64,000 bases of DNA from Deinococcus psychrotolerans (GCF_003860465.1 NZ_CP034183.1:512501-576500); one strand, 5' to 3'; shown: positions 47,327 to 58,328, counted from the stretch's first letter. A program made the numbers and translations. The notes: generated by a model from the sequence alone, not told the origin.

Positions 47327-47345
47327 CGCCATTCTGTTATAGACT
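47317..47345 (+). promoter_or_regulatory. ddrA promoter TTGACC-N17-TAGACT
   Basis: The -35 TTGACC is at 47317-47322 and the -10 TAGACT at 47340-47345, 17 bp apart. Six bases follow before the ATG, so the mRNA is leaderless. Confidence 0.8.
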
Positions 47346-47351
47346 AAATCC

Positions 47352-47942
47352 ATGAAACTGAGCGATGTCCAGAAACGACTGCAAGCGCCGTTTCCCGCCC
47401 ATCTGGTGGGCTTCAAGCCTGCCAGCTTCAGCCGCGATCACAAGCGGGCGCTGCTCTTTGCCCACATTGACGCCCGCGCCGTGCAAGACCGGCTCGACGC
47501 CATTTGCCCCGACGAGTGGAGCTTTGAACTGGAAGTCGTGGTGGGCGCGGCCCGCCCCACCGTCAAAGGCCGCCTGACCATTCTGGGCGTGGCACGTGAA
47601 GACATCGGGGAAGGCAGTGAAGGAGAGCTGGGAACTTTGAAGGCGGCGGCGAGTGACGCCCTCAAGCGGTGCGCGGTGCAGTTCGGCATCGGACGCTATC
47701 TCTACGATTTGCCCAAACTGTGGGCCGACTGGGACGATGAAAAACGCGCTCCCGTCCACGATCCCGAATTGCCCGAGTGGGCGCGGCCCGACCACGAGCG
47801 CACCCCTGGCGGCGCTCACCTGATGCAGGCCATGGAGCAGCTCAAATACGAATTGCCCGATGACTTGGAGTTGCAGCGCGAAATTTACAAGCACCTCAAA
47901 GCCGCGCTGATGAGCCTTCACCCTACTGGGCGGGCCGCGTGA
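47352..47942 (+). CDS. ddrA: DNA damage response protein DdrA
   Basis: The protein has 196 residues: MKLSDVQKRLQAPFPAHLVG at the start, DARAVQDRLDAICPDEWSFE, TVKGRLTILGVAREDIG and DALKRCAVQFGIGRYLYDLP. This is the deinococcal Rad52/Erf-like single-strand annealing family member that binds 3' ends of single-stranded DNA and shields them from nucleases after irradiation or drying. The C-terminal tail (after about 150) is helical and less conserved. The promoter carries an RDRM, so it belongs to the DdrO/IrrE regulon. Its TGA overlaps the GTG start of a tiny membrane-protein frame. Confidence 0.96.
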   Translation: MKLSDVQKRLQAPFPAHLVGFKPASFSRDHKRALLFAHIDARAVQDRLDAICPDEWSFELEVVVGAARPTVKGRLTILGVAREDIGEGSEGELGTLKAAASDALKRCAVQFGIGRYLYDLPKLWADWDDEKRAPVHDPELPEWARPDHERTPGGAHLMQAMEQLKYELPDDLELQREIYKHLKAALMSLHPTGRAA

Positions 47943-48073
47943 TCTCGCCGCGTTCGGGTGTGCCGCTCCGTGATCAGGTCAGAGAAGAGCGTGAAAGTCC
48001 AGCCGCGCTAATGTTGATGGTTGGCTTGTTGCCGCTGTTGCTGCTGGGCGGCTGGCTGTCGCAGTTCGTGTAA
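47939..48073 (+). CDS. 44-residue membrane peptide translationally coupled to ddrA
   Basis: GTG 47939 overlaps the ddrA stop (GTGA). The frame runs 44 codons to TAA 48071-48073, just before a strong terminator. The N-terminal 23 residues are charged (VISPRSGVPLRDQVREERES), and residues 25-44 form one hydrophobic helix (MLMVGLLPLLLLGGWLSQFV). It looks like a small single-pass membrane protein with its charged end in the cytoplasm. No family is recognised. Shared control by the RDRM would make it damage-induced. Coding is inferred from the overlap, the intact frame and the clear helix. Confidence 0.6.
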   Translation: MISPRSGVPLRDQVREERESPAALMLMVGLLPLLLLGGWLSQFV

Positions 48074-48084
48074 AGCTGCGAGCG

Positions 48085-48129
48085 AAAAAAGCGGGGCACT
48101 TGGACATGATCCAAGTGCCCCGCTTTTTT
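48085..48129. terminator. Perfect bidirectional terminator between ddrA unit and trpA
   Basis: A 20-bp perfect inverted repeat (48085-48104 and 48110-48129) has a 5-nt loop, A6 on one side and T6 on the other. It serves both converging units. Confidence 0.92.
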
Positions 48130-48152
48130 GTCTGCTCACGCAAGATACATGC

Positions 48153-48980
48153 TTATTTTCGGCAACCTTCCACGATTTCGCGTGCCAATGCGCCCACATC
48201 TTCCCCACGGCTGACCGCGTTGATAAAAGCGCTGCCGACCACCACGCCGTCGGCGTCGGCGTCTACCGCGACTTGGCGGGCAGTGGCGGTGTCTTTGACG
48301 CCGAACCCCACCGCGATAGGCAAATCGGTGTGCTGCTTGGCGAGGGCCACCAGTGCCGGAACTTCGCTCAGGGCGTTGCCTTCTCTGGCTCCGGTCACAC
48401 CGGTGACGCTGACGGCGTAGACAAAGCCGGTGCAGGCGGCGGTGACGATTTTGACTCGCTCAGGAGTGCTGGTCGGGGCGATCAAGAAGGTCAAGGCTAG
48501 GCCCGCCTGCGCCGCGAGGTCGCGAATTTCTATATCTTCGTCGGGTGGCAAGTCCGGTAAGATCAGTCCGTCCACGCCCGCTTCCACCGCAAGGCGCATG
48601 AATTCACGCGGCCCCACGGCGTAAATAGGATTGATATAGGTCATGACGATCAGCGGCTTGGTGGTGTGCGGGCGCAGCGCTTTGATGAGCTCCAAGGTGC
48701 GCCGCGTGCTGGTGCCGCCTTTAATGGCCGCTTCGCTGGAACGCTGAATGGTGGGGCCGTCACCGAGCGGGTCAGAGTACGGCAAGCCGATTTCCATCAT
48801 GTCGGCGTGTTCGAGGAGCTGTAAGGCCACGTCATGAAAGCGCTCGGCGTCGGGATAACCAGCGGTCATGAACGGAATAAACGCGGCGCGGCGCTCGGCT
48901 TTGGCGGCACTGAACGCGGCCTGGATGCGCTCGGCGCTCGGCGTTGATAGTTGAAGTTGAGTCGTGACAGTCTGGGTCAT
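48153..48980 (-). CDS. trpA: Tryptophan synthase alpha subunit
   Basis: The protein has 275 residues. It cleaves indole-3-glycerol phosphate and passes indole through a tunnel to Trp[17 protein letters not shown] and [18 protein letters not shown] hold the catalytic Glu and Asp, and [14 protein letters not shown] binds phosphate. The ATG overlaps the trpB stop (ATGA at 48977-48980). The trp genes for earlier steps are not in the window. Confidence 0.98.
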   Translation of the reverse strand: MTQTVTTQLQLSTPSAERIQAAFSAAKAERRAAFIPFMTAGYPDAERFHDVALQLLEHADMMEIGLPYSDPLGDGPTIQRSSEAAIKGGTSTRRTLELIKALRPHTTKPLIVMTYINPIYAVGPREFMRLAVEAGVDGLILPDLPPDEDIEIRDLAAQAGLALTFLIAPTSTPERVKIVTAACTGFVYAVSVTGVTGAREGNALSEVPALVALAKQHTDLPIAVGFGVKDTATARQVAVDADADGVVVGSAFINAVSRGEDVGALAREIVEGCRK

Positions 48981-50200
48981 GCGTTGGCGCTCCCGGTCAG
49001 CAGGCGGGCCACTTCGGCCACGTCTTTGTCGCCTCGCCCCGATAAGTTGACCACGATGATTTTGCCTTCGCCAATTTCACGGGCGGTGATGACGGCCTGA
49101 TGGATGGCGTGAGCCGTCTCCAAAGCGGGAATGATTCCTTCCAGACGGGCGAGGAGTTGCAGCGCTTCTAGGGCCTGCGCGTCGGTCACGGGAACATATT
49201 CGGCCACGCCCATATCGCTGTAATAGCAGTGCTCGGGGCCGATGCCCGGATAATCGAGGCCCGCGCTGATCGAATGGGCTTCGGTGATCTGGCCTTCGGG
49301 GTCGTTGAGGAGGTACATCATCGAGCCGTGCAGCACTCCGACTTTGCCTCCGGCGACGCTGGCGGCGTGGAAGCCGGTGTCCACGCCCTGACCCGCCGCT
49401 TCGGTGCCGATCAAGCGGGGGCGCTGGCCTTCGGGAAGGTAAGCGAACGGCGCGAAGATGCCGATGGCATTGCTGCCGCCGCCCACGCAGGCGATCACCA
49501 CGTCGGGAACTTCGCGGCCCTCCAAGTCGGCGAGCTGCCACTTGGTTTCTTCACCGATCACACTCTGAAAATCGCGCACCATCGCTGGATAAGGGTGCGG
49601 CCCCACCACCGAGCCGAGAATATAAAAGGTGCCGCGCACGTTGGTGACCCAGTCGCGGATGGCTTCGTTGGTGGCGTCTTTGAGGGTGGCGCTGCCGGAA
49701 GTGACTTCCCGGACTTCCGCCCCGAGAAGCTTCATTCTAAAGACGTTCAGTGCTTGGCGGCGGATGTCCTCCGCGCCCATGTAGACCACGCATTCCAGGC
49801 CCAGCAGCGCGGCGGCGGTGGCGCTGGCCACGCCGTGCTGTCCGGCTCCGGTTTCGGCCACCACCCGCTTTTTGCCCATTCGGACGGCCAGCAGCGCCTG
49901 ACCGAGGCAGTTGTTGATTTTGTGTGCGCCGGTGTGGTTGAGGTCTTCGCGCTTGAGGTAAATTTTGGCTCCGCCCGCGTGCTTGGTCAGGTTCTCGGCA
50001 AAGTAAAGTCCGCTGGGTCGGCCCACGTACTCGCGCAGCAGATCTTCAAGTTGTTTGAGGAACACCGGGTCTTGCTTGGCCTCGGCGTAAGCGGCCTTGA
50101 GGGTATCGAGGGCCGGAATCAGGGTTTCGGGGACGTAGCGCCCGCCGTAGATACCGAAGCGCCCGCGTTCGTCTGGCAGCGGATAAGTGGGAAGTTGCAT
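48977..50200 (-). CDS. trpB: Tryptophan synthase beta subunit
   Basis: The protein has 407 residues. It joins indole and serine with [22 protein letters not shown] is the family start. The PLP Lys is in [25 protein letters not shown] is the catalytic loop, and [10 protein letters not shown] binds the PLP phosphate. The start is leaderless: TACTCT, six bases, ATG. A perfect palindrome lies about 30 bp before the -10 box. Confidence 0.98.
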   Translation of the reverse strand: MQLPTYPLPDERGRFGIYGGRYVPETLIPALDTLKAAYAEAKQDPVFLKQLEDLLREYVGRPSGLYFAENLTKHAGGAKIYLKREDLNHTGAHKINNCLGQALLAVRMGKKRVVAETGAGQHGVASATAAALLGLECVVYMGAEDIRRQALNVFRMKLLGAEVREVTSGSATLKDATNEAIRDWVTNVRGTFYILGSVVGPHPYPAMVRDFQSVIGEETKWQLADLEGREVPDVVIACVGGGSNAIGIFAPFAYLPEGQRPRLIGTEAAGQGVDTGFHAASVAGGKVGVLHGSMMYLLNDPEGQITEAHSISAGLDYPGIGPEHCYYSDMGVAEYVPVTDAQALEALQLLARLEGIIPALETAHAIHQAVITAREIGEGKIIVVNLSGRGDKDVAEVARLLTGSANA

Positions 50201-50206
50201 AGCAGT

Positions 50207-50212
50207 AGAGTA
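50207..50212 (-). promoter_or_regulatory. -10 box TACTCT, leaderless trpBA promoter
   Basis: TACTCT on the minus strand is followed by six bases and the trpB ATG. Confidence 0.65.
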
Positions 50213-50242
50213 GAACCCCGATTAAGGGTTTGAATGTGAAAC

Positions 50243-50259
50243 TTAGACAAGTTGTCTAA
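50243..50259. promoter_or_regulatory. 17-bp perfect palindrome upstream of trpBA
   Basis: TTAGACAA-G-TTGTCTAA is an exact 8+1+8 palindrome about 31 bp upstream of the trpB -10 box, in an AT-rich stretch. The place suits an activator or a looping repressor. The regulator is not known. Confidence 0.6.
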
Positions 50260-50321
50260 TAGTTATTTTTTTACAATTTAAGCACAATGTGGAGGTACTC
50301 AGCCGGACAGGAAGGATTGAG

Positions 50322-50340
50322 AGGTCGCCAAGATGCGACC
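50322..50340. terminator. Short hairpin after gluQRS
   Basis: GGTCGC (50322-50327) pairs with GCGACC (50335-50340), right after the gluQRS stop on the minus strand. No T run follows. Confidence 0.35.
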
Positions 50341-50342
50341 GC

Positions 50343-51206
50343 CTAAGCAAGTGAGCTTTGGGGTTGGGCCAGGTAAATCGGCAACAATTCGGCCGCTGTC
50401 ACTTCTTGCGGTATTTTCCAGCCCAGCGAGCGGGCCAACTCGGAAAGGACTTTTTCTGGCGAAATACCCGTTTCGCGCAGGTCTTTTAAGCTGGGCGCTC
50501 CGCCGCGTTTGGCGAGGCGCTCGCCTTTGTAATCGGTCATCAGCGGCACGTGAAAGTAACGCGGAGTCGCCGCGTCAAGGGCGCGTTGCAGCGCGATCTG
50601 GCGCGGGGTGCTGCTCAGCAGGTCAGCGCCGCGCACGATGTCGGTGATCTGCATGGCGGCGTCGTCCACCACCACCGCCAAATGGTAGGCGAATACGCCG
50701 TCGCCGCGCCGCAACACGAAGTCGCCCACCTCGGTTAGCAGGTGTTGACACACCGTCTGCTTGATCCAGTGGTCGGTCAGGCAGACGACAGCGTCGGGAA
50801 CGCGCCAGCGCAGGGCGGCAGTTTTGGCTGAATCGGTGTGTTGATGGCGGCAGGTGCCTGGGTAGACGGCTTCGGGGCCGTGTGGGGCGCTGGCTGCGGC
50901 CGTCATTTCGGCGATTTGGCGGCGGGTGCAGGTGCATGGGTAGGTTTGGAGGTGCGTTAAGGCATCTTGGTAGAGGTCTATCCGCTCTGATTGTATATAT
51001 TCAGTATCCCAATCCAACCCGAGCCATGTCAAATCTCGGCGGATCAAGTCGTAGGCGTAGGGACGGACTCGGCTGACGTCCAGGTCTTCTATTCGCAGCA
51101 GGTGCTGGCCGCCGTGGGCGCGGGTGTGGAGCCAGGCCAGCAGCGCCGTGCGGGCGTTGCCGAGGTGCATGGCTCCGGTAGGACTGGGGGCGTAACGGCC
51201 TATCAC
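50343..51206 (-). CDS. gluQRS: Glutamyl-Q tRNA(Asp) synthetase
   Basis: The protein has 287 residues from GTG 51206. It is a truncated glutamyl-tRNA synthetase without an anticodon domain. It loads glutamate onto queuosine in tRNA-Asp. YAPSPTGAMHLGNARTAL carries the HIGH-like site; CTCTRRQIAE with later Cys residues forms the zinc site; KGERLAKRGG is the KMSKS-like loop. It follows the class V aminotransferase by 9 bp on the same strand. The length is normal for the family. Confidence 0.93.
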   Translation of the reverse strand: MIGRYAPSPTGAMHLGNARTALLAWLHTRAHGGQHLLRIEDLDVSRVRPYAYDLIRRDLTWLGLDWDTEYIQSERIDLYQDALTHLQTYPCTCTRRQIAEMTAAASAPHGPEAVYPGTCRHQHTDSAKTAALRWRVPDAVVCLTDHWIKQTVCQHLLTEVGDFVLRRGDGVFAYHLAVVVDDAAMQITDIVRGADLLSSTPRQIALQRALDAATPRYFHVPLMTDYKGERLAKRGGAPSLKDLRETGISPEKVLSELARSLGWKIPQEVTAAELLPIYLAQPQSSLA

Positions 51207-51215
51207 CCCTACAAG

Positions 51216-52385
51216 TTAGCGCTCCAAAGCCGCTTCAAAGCGCTTCACCAGGCCCGGCGCATTCAGGATGTCTTCCAAAGCGCTCATCAACATGCGGTAC
51301 GGCGCGGGTCGGGCCGCTTCGCCCATCAAGCCGAGCCGCCAGATCAGGCCAGCGGTGGGGCCGAGGCCGCCGGTAATGCTGATTTCGCGCTTGCGGAGTT
51401 CTTTTCGCACAGCCGCGTCGTCCAGACCTTCCGGAAGGCGCAGCGCCAGCACCGTCGGCAAGCGGTCTTGTTCGCGCCTGACGTAAGGCGAAAAACCCAG
51501 CGGCGCGAGGGCGGTGGTAATCGCCGCGCCCATCATTCGCACGCGGGCGGCACGCTCAGGCAAGCCTTCTTCCAGTGCGGCGCGGAGCGCTTCGGCAAAC
51601 GCGAAGTGCAAATTGACCGGCACGGTGTGGTGGTAGGTCTGCTCCAGCCAGTACCCGCGCAGACCTTCAAAGTCGCAGTACCACAGCGGTGTGGGCTGGC
51701 GGCGGGCGGCAAAGCGGGCAAAAGCGCGTTCGCTGATGGCGACTGGCGCGAGTCCCGGCGGAGCCGACAAGCACTTTTGCGCTCCGGTGTAGACATAGTC
51801 CACGCCCCAGGCCTGCATTTCAAACGGCTCCATGCCAGCGGTGGTCACGGCGTCGACCGTCAGCAAAGCGCCGCTGCGCCGCACGATTTCGGCAATTTCC
51901 GGCACTGGATTGAGCACGCCGGTGCTGGTTTCACCGTGAACGACGGCCACCATCTGCGCGTCACCCAACTGGTCGGCCACGTCACTCGGGTTGATGGCTT
52001 CGCCCAGGGGAGCGGTGACCAGACGCACGTTTGCGCCGTAGCGGGCCGCCATTTCAGCCATCCTGCGGCCAAACGAGCCGTTGGCGCAGATTAAGACTTC
52101 GTCGCCCTGTTCGACCAGGTTGGCAAATCCGGCTTCCATGCCCAGCGAACCGGTTCCGGCCAGCAGCGCCGTGAAAGCTCCGGGCGCGGTGCCGTACATC
52201 TCGCGCAAGTCGGCTTGGATGGCGCGGTTGAGCTTAAACACCTCTTCATCCATGTGACCCAGCATCGGGCGGGTCAGCGCTTTCATGGCGCGGGGATGAA
52301 TCGGCGTGGGGCCAGGAGTCAGCAACGTGTGTTCGGGATACTCGGTCTGGGGCTGGGAGGGTCGGGGAGTCTCTAGCAACTTCAT
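51216..52385 (-). CDS. Class V aminotransferase (alanine-glyoxylate / serine-pyruvate type)
   Basis: The protein has 389 residues. [17 protein letters not shown] and [14 protein letters not shown] are the family opening. [13 protein letters not shown] and [13 protein letters not shown] bind substrate and PLP. The Schiff-base Lys is in [14 protein letters not shown]. It moves amino groups between alanine or serine and glyoxylate or pyruvate, so serine synthesis or glyoxylate handling are the likely roles. The start is leaderless: TATTCT, six bases, ATG. It heads a two-gene unit with gluQRS. Confidence 0.9.
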   Translation of the reverse strand: MKLLETPRPSQPQTEYPEHTLLTPGPTPIHPRAMKALTRPMLGHMDEEVFKLNRAIQADLREMYGTAPGAFTALLAGTGSLGMEAGFANLVEQGDEVLICANGSFGRRMAEMAARYGANVRLVTAPLGEAINPSDVADQLGDAQMVAVVHGETSTGVLNPVPEIAEIVRRSGALLTVDAVTTAGMEPFEMQAWGVDYVYTGAQKCLSAPPGLAPVAISERAFARFAARRQPTPLWYCDFEGLRGYWLEQTYHHTVPVNLHFAFAEALRAALEEGLPERAARVRMMGAAITTALAPLGFSPYVRREQDRLPTVLALRLPEGLDDAAVRKELRKREISITGGLGPTAGLIWRLGLMGEAARPAPYRMLMSALEDILNAPGLVKRFEAALER

Positions 52386-52391
52386 AGAGGC

Positions 52392-52397
52392 AGAATA
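52392..52397 (-). promoter_or_regulatory. -10 box TATTCT, leaderless aminotransferase
   Basis: TATTCT on the minus strand, six bases before the ATG at 52385. Confidence 0.65.
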
Positions 52398-52512
52398 ACA
52401 TAAAACAATTTAAAATTGCGCCTGCTCTGAGTATCTGAATATCAAAAGCAATTTTATTGCTCAAATCATAAGAACGGCGCAGGCTTCGTTCAGCGCTGAA
52501 TCTCTTTTGCTC

Positions 52513-52938
52513 TTAGAGCAGCAGCGTCAGCCACCACAGACACAGGCCGCCGCGCAGCAACCAGACCAGCGTGCGAAACCAGTTACCGACCACCAGTTGG
52601 CGGTGCAGTCGGGCGTCAAAGGCGGCAGACAAACGGCCATGCAGCGGGGACTGAACAAGAGCGGTGGACACCCAGATCAGCAAAGTGAGCACGAGGCCGA
52701 GCCAGACACTCCAACTTGGCAAGGCGGGCGGCGGGTGCAGGGTCAGCCACGCCGCGCTGAGCAGTTCGGCGAGCATCAGCGGGCCGACCAGGAACGTGAT
52801 TCTGTTTTGGTGTTCGCGCTCGTAAGCCGGCCAAGTCGCCGCGCCCACCTGTGCAAACAGCGGGTAATGCACCCACTGAACCATGAGAATCAGCCCGACC
52901 AGCATGAAGGTGAGGGCGGCGTGTACCAGTAGCAGCAT
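52513..52938 (-). CDS. Four-helix hypothetical membrane protein
   Basis: The protein has 141 residues with four hydrophobic segments (about 1-22, 50-68, 75-95, 120-140). Conserved-looking polar residues lie in MVQWVHYPLFAQVG and AYEREHQNRI near the first loop. Its ATG directly abuts the ackA stop (TAG then ATG), so the two are co-transcribed and probably coupled. I recall similar four-helix proteins of unknown role in several bacteria but no assigned function. A link to acetate metabolism is only positional. Confidence 0.75.
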   Translation of the reverse strand: MLLLVHAALTFMLVGLILMVQWVHYPLFAQVGAATWPAYEREHQNRITFLVGPLMLAELLSAAWLTLHPPPALPSWSVWLGLVLTLLIWVSTALVQSPLHGRLSAAFDARLHRQLVVGNWFRTLVWLLRGGLCLWWLTLLL

Positions 52939-54036
52939 CTAGCGGTTCACGACTTCCTGCGTCTGGCGGGCGATTTCGCCTTCCTCGTCGGTGGGGATGA
53001 CCAAGGCGGGCTTGCTCTGCGGCGTGGTGATGCGCCGCTCTTTCCCACTGGCACGGTTGGCTGCCGCGTCCACTTCAAAGCCGAGAAAGCTCAGGCCGCT
53101 CAGCACGTCGGCGCGAAGCTGGACGTCGTTTTCGCCCGCGCCGCCCGTGAAAACCAGCGCGTCTAAGCCGTTCATGGCCGCCGCGTAAGCCCCAACCTGT
53201 TTGATGATGCGGTAGGTCATCACCGCCAGAGCGAGGCGGGCTTGCTCGGTGTCTGAGGCCCGAACGTCGCGCAGATCGTTGGAAACGCCGGAAAGTCCCC
53301 TCAGGCCGCTTTCTTTGTTGAGCAGGCTCGAGGTTTCCTGAAGGCCGTACTGCTCCGAGAGCCGCAGCACCGCGCCCGCGTCGATATCGCCGCTGCGCGT
53401 GCCCATCACCAAGCCTTCCAGGGGGGTCAGGCCCATGCTGGTGTCTATACTTTGGCCGCTTTGCACGGCGGCGGCGCTGGCTCCATTGCCAAGGTGAAGC
53501 GTCACGAGTTTTTCCACGCCGCCCAGAAGTTCGCTGGCCCGCCGCGAAACATAAGCGTGTGAGGTGCCGTGAAAGCCGTAACGCCGAATGCCGTCTTGGG
53601 TGTAGAACCGGTACGGCAGCGCGTAAAGGTAGGCTTTCGGCGGCAACGTGGCGTGAAAAGCCGTGTCGAAAACAGCGACATTCGGCACGCCGGGCAAGCT
53701 GGCGAGGGCCGCCTCGATGCCCTGCACGGCGGGCGGGTTGTGCAGCGGCGCGAGGCTGGAGAGCTCGGTCAGAGCACTGAGAACCGCTGGCGTAATCAAA
53801 GTGGCTTCCCGGAAGGCTTCACCGCCGTGGACGACGCGGTGGCCGACAGCCTGCACCGTGACGTCTTCTGGAAGCTCGGCAAGGATGCGCCCCAGGGCAA
53901 CGGCGTGGTCGTGGTCTCCCCCAGGTTCGCCGATACGCTCCACCAGACCGCTCAGGAGGCGCTCGGAACCGCTGATCAATTGGTATTTGAGGCTACTGGA
54001 GCCAGCATTGAGCACAAGGACGGCGCTGCGGGTCAT
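52939..54036 (-). CDS. ackA: Acetate kinase family (short form)
   Basis: The protein has 365 residues, shorter than the usual 400. VLVLNAGSSSLKYQLI is family signature 1, and YGFHGTSHAYVS is signature 2. VFDTAFHATLPPKAYLYALP, HLGNGASAAAV and FTGGAGEND complete the phosphate and nucleotide sites. It interconverts acetyl phosphate and acetate with ATP. A butyrate- or propionate-kinase preference cannot be excluded. No pta lies nearby. The start is leaderless: TAAAAT, seven bases, ATG. Confidence 0.9.
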   Translation of the reverse strand: MTRSAVLVLNAGSSSLKYQLISGSERLLSGLVERIGEPGGDHDHAVALGRILAELPEDVTVQAVGHRVVHGGEAFREATLITPAVLSALTELSSLAPLHNPPAVQGIEAALASLPGVPNVAVFDTAFHATLPPKAYLYALPYRFYTQDGIRRYGFHGTSHAYVSRRASELLGGVEKLVTLHLGNGASAAAVQSGQSIDTSMGLTPLEGLVMGTRSGDIDAGAVLRLSEQYGLQETSSLLNKESGLRGLSGVSNDLRDVRASDTEQARLALAVMTYRIIKQVGAYAAAMNGLDALVFTGGAGENDVQLRADVLSGLSFLGFEVDAAANRASGKERRITTPQSKPALVIPTDEEGEIARQTQEVVNR

Positions 54037-54043
54037 GGAGAAG

Positions 54044-54049
54044 ATTTTA
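54044..54049 (-). promoter_or_regulatory. -10 box TAAAAT, leaderless ackA
   Basis: TAAAAT on the minus strand lies seven bases before the ackA ATG. Confidence 0.6.
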
Positions 54050-54057
54050 CACGGGTA

Positions 54058-54085
54058 CTGGGTTTCACGGCGCTGGGTTTCACGG
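54058..54085. repeat. 13-bp direct repeat between divergent promoters
   Basis: CTGGGTTTCACGG occurs at 54058-54070 and 54073-54085, two bases apart, between the ackA and 54141 promoters. A 15-bp period suggests repeated binding sites or a short duplication. Confidence 0.6.
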
Positions 54086-54127
54086 TGACCTCAAGTGGTG
54101 AAGAATTTGTTTTTCGCCGAAAAGCGC

Positions 54128-54133
54128 TACCCT
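54128..54133 (+). promoter_or_regulatory. -10 box TACCCT, leaderless small gene
   Basis: TACCCT, seven bases, then ATG at 54141. TTGTTT (54107) is a weak -35 with a 15-bp spacer. Confidence 0.5.
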
Positions 54134-54140
54134 ACTCGGC

Positions 54141-54371
54141 ATGGACGAATTTTATTTAGGCCACCGCATCAAAATTGAGCGCCCGCAACTGCCGCAGTTT
54201 ACCAGTGGGCCGCTGAGAGGCGGCGCGGCGCAGACTTGGAAAATCAGCGTAGACGGACGCGACGTGTCCCGGCACACCGTCAAACGGAAAATGGACAGCA
54301 TGGAAGACGCTCTGGCCGCCGCGAGGAAGTACGTGGACAGGTTGGGAGAGCGGCCAGCAGCGGAAGCCTAG
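54141..54371 (+). CDS. Conserved-looking small basic protein, 76 residues
   Basis: The product has a beta-rich N-terminal half (YLGHRIKIERPQLPQF, TWKISVDGRDVSRHTVKR) and a C-terminal helix (SMEDALAAARKYVDRLG). It is basic, soluble and lacks a signal. The layout resembles a small nucleic-acid- or protein-binding fold, but I do not recognise the family. Coding is supported by the leaderless promoter and the strong terminator that closes a single-gene unit. Confidence 0.65.
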   Translation: MDEFYLGHRIKIERPQLPQFTSGPLRGGAAQTWKISVDGRDVSRHTVKRKMDSMEDALAAARKYVDRLGERPAAEA

Positions 54372-54389
54372 AGGAGAAATAGAGAGAAG

Positions 54390-54430
54390 AAAAGCCCCCT
54401 CTCGCTTTACGGCGAAGGGGGGCTTTTTTT
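54390..54430. terminator. Bidirectional terminator between 54371 and pepF
   Basis: AAAAGCCCCC and GGGGGGCTTTT pair around a CTCGC/GCG inner part, with a T8 run on the plus strand and T run on the minus strand. Confidence 0.88.
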
Positions 54431-54442
54431 TGAAGACAAGTT

Positions 54443-56236
<1,794 letters not shown>

Positions 56237-56242
56237 GCCCGC

Positions 56243-56248
56243 AGTCTA
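56243..56248 (-). promoter_or_regulatory. -10 box TAGACT, leaderless pepF
   Basis: TAGACT on the minus strand, six bases before the pepF ATG. Confidence 0.6.
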
Positions 56249-56450
56249 GAAGCTGGTGGATGAAGGCAGCGTTGGTGAATTTCTCATTTGAGCGCAAAAG
56301 CTGGAGGCCAGAAAATGTGGGCGGCAGCCCCAGCGGCTTGCCGGGTCACTTGAGTGGCGGACACAGAAATCGGGCACGGATGGCGCGGGAAGTCAGGCTT
56401 AAAGCTGGCCTTCATGTTCCGCTGGCACGGTTTGGAAGTGCCGATTTGGC

Positions 56451-56456
56451 TAAAAT
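56451..56456 (+). promoter_or_regulatory. -10 box TAAAAT, leaderless uvrC
   Basis: TAAAAT, six bases (CAGACC), then the uvrC ATG at 56463. No RDRM is seen here. Confidence 0.65.
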
Positions 56457-56462
56457 CAGACC

Positions 56463-58328
56463 ATGCATTTTGATGATTTGCCGGTGTTGCCGACCACGCC
56501 GGGCGTGTACATTTTTCGCGGCAAAACCGGCACGCCGATTTATATCGGCAAGGCCAACAACCTGAGAAGCCGGGTGGGTCAGCACTTCAAAGCGGGCGGC
56601 AAATCGGGAAGATTTACCCGGGAGGCGCTGGAACTCGAATTCATTTCGGCCAAAAACGAAGTGGAAGCGCTGGTGCTGGAAGCCAACCTGATCAAGCAGC
56701 ACCGTCCTTATTACAATGTGCTGCTAAAAGACGACAAGCATTACCCGTTTTTGAAGCTGACGCACGAGAAGTTTCCGATGCTGGTCATCACCCGCCGGGT
56801 CATCAAAGACGGAGCGAGTTATTACGGGCCGTATCCGGACGCTTCGGCGGTGCGGCGGGTCAAGCACTTGATCGATACCATGTTTCCGCTGCGTAAGAAT
56901 TCAGGCTTGCCGATGCAGAAAAAGCCGCGCCCGTGCCTGAACTACCACATGGGCAGGTGTCTGGGGCCGTGCGTGGACAGGGCAGATCCGGCGGAGTATG
57001 CGCGGGTGGTCGACGACGTCAAAGCGCTCCTTGAAGGGCGGGCGGCGGGCGTGGTGGCTCAGCTCAAAGTGGACATGAAAGAAGCCGCTGTCAAGCAAGA
57101 TTTCGAGCAGGCCGGGCGGCTGCGTGACCGCTTGCAAGCAGTCGAGAAACTCTTCGGCACCGAGCAGGCCGCCTTGCAGACCAGCAGCGAAGATTTGGAC
57201 TTTTTGGGCTACGCGCAGGCCGGCGAGTTTGCGATGGTGCAGTTGTTCCGGATGCGCGGCGGGCGGGTGGTCGGGCGCGACAAGCGCTTTTTGACCGGGG
57301 CCGACGAAAGTGAAGGCGGCGAAATTCTGGGGGCCTTCGTGCAGGATTACTACGCGCAGGCCACCCACGTGCCGCCGCTGATTTTGCTGCCCGCCGAATA
57401 CGCCGACGCGCCGCTGTGGACGCAGGTGCTGAGCGAGCGCTCGGGGCGCAAAGTCGAAATGCGGCTGCCCAAACGCGGCGACAAAACGGAGCTGACCGAG
57501 ATGGCCCAGCGCAACGCCCAGACCGGCCTGGAATCCGAGCTGGCCTTGCTGGAGCGCCGGGGCGATCATCCGGGTTTGGACGCGCTGCGCGAGGTGTTGG
57601 CCTTACCGGAGCGGCCCTGGCGAATCGAGGGCTACGACAATTCCAATTTGTTCGGCACCAATATCGTCTCGGGGATGGTGGTGTTTGAAGGCGGGCGGGC
57701 ACGCAAGAGCGAGCACCGCCGCTTCAAAGTCAAAGGGCTGGATCATCCCGACGATTACCTGGCGATGCGCCAGACGATTGTCCGCAGGTTTTCCGGCAGC
57801 TTGTCGGATAAATTACCGCTGCCAGATTTGATCTTGATCGACGGCGGGCGCGGGCAAGTCAACGCGGCACTGGACGCCCTGAAGGAAGTCGGAGTGAATG
57901 TACCGCTGGTGGGGCTGGCCAAGCGCGAGGAAACCCTGATTTTGCCCGGACGCTACGGCGCACAGTTTTGGCTGACCGGCGGCAGCGAGGTGGGCGTAGG
58001 CCGCGAGCTGCTGCTGCCCAAGACCCATCCGGCGCTGCGGGTGCTGATCGGCGTGCGCGACGAAGTTCACCACTACGCCGTCACCTATCACCGCAAGCTG
58101 CGCGGCCAAGACATGCTCAAAAGCGTCTTTGACGATCTGCCGGGCATCGGTGAAAAGCGCCAGTTTGCGCTGATGGAACATTTTTCCAGCTTGGAAGACT
58201 TGGGAGCGGCCAGCCTGGACGATATTGCCCGCATTCCGGGGATGAACGCCCGGGCCGCGCAGAGCGTCAAGGATTTTCTGGCGACTCGGCTGGCAACGCG
58301 GCTGGCGGCGCAGGAAGCAGCTCGGTAA
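56463..58328 (+). CDS. uvrC: Excinuclease ABC subunit C
   Basis: The protein has 621 residues. The N-terminal GIY-YIG nuclease ([20 protein letters not shown]) makes the 3' cut. The central [13 protein letters not shown] holds Cys residues. The UVR helix pair lies near 200-235 ([19 protein letters not shown]). The RNase H-like domain ([22 protein letters not shown]) makes the 5' cut. The C-terminal HhH ([18 protein letters not shown]) binds DNA. All parts are intact. Its last 62 bp overlap the 3' end of the convergent nsrR gene. Confidence 0.97.
   Translation: MHFDDLPVLPTTPGVYIFRGKTGTPIYIGKANNLRSRVGQHFKAGGKSGRFTREALELEFISAKNEVEALVLEANLIKQHRPYYNVLLKDDKHYPFLKLTHEKFPMLVITRRVIKDGASYYGPYPDASAVRRVKHLIDTMFPLRKNSGLPMQKKPRPCLNYHMGRCLGPCVDRADPAEYARVVDDVKALLEGRAAGVVAQLKVDMKEAAVKQDFEQAGRLRDRLQAVEKLFGTEQAALQTSSEDLDFLGYAQAGEFAMVQLFRMRGGRVVGRDKRFLTGADESEGGEILGAFVQDYYAQATHVPPLILLPAEYADAPLWTQVLSERSGRKVEMRLPKRGDKTELTEMAQRNAQTGLESELALLERRGDHPGLDALREVLALPERPWRIEGYDNSNLFGTNIVSGMVVFEGGRARKSEHRRFKVKGLDHPDDYLAMRQTIVRRFSGSLSDKLPLPDLILIDGGRGQVNAALDALKEVGVNVPLVGLAKREETLILPGRYGAQFWLTGGSEVGVGRELLLPKTHPALRVLIGVRDEVHHYAVTYHRKLRGQDMLKSVFDDLPGIGEKRQFALMEHFSSLEDLGAASLDDIARIPGMNARAAQSVKDFLATRLATRLAAQEAAR

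Noticed and set aside
50991..51002. TTGTATATATTC as another copy of the AT-rich element
   Set aside because: It lies inside gluQRS coding sequence (TEYIQSE) and differs from the 18-mer core.
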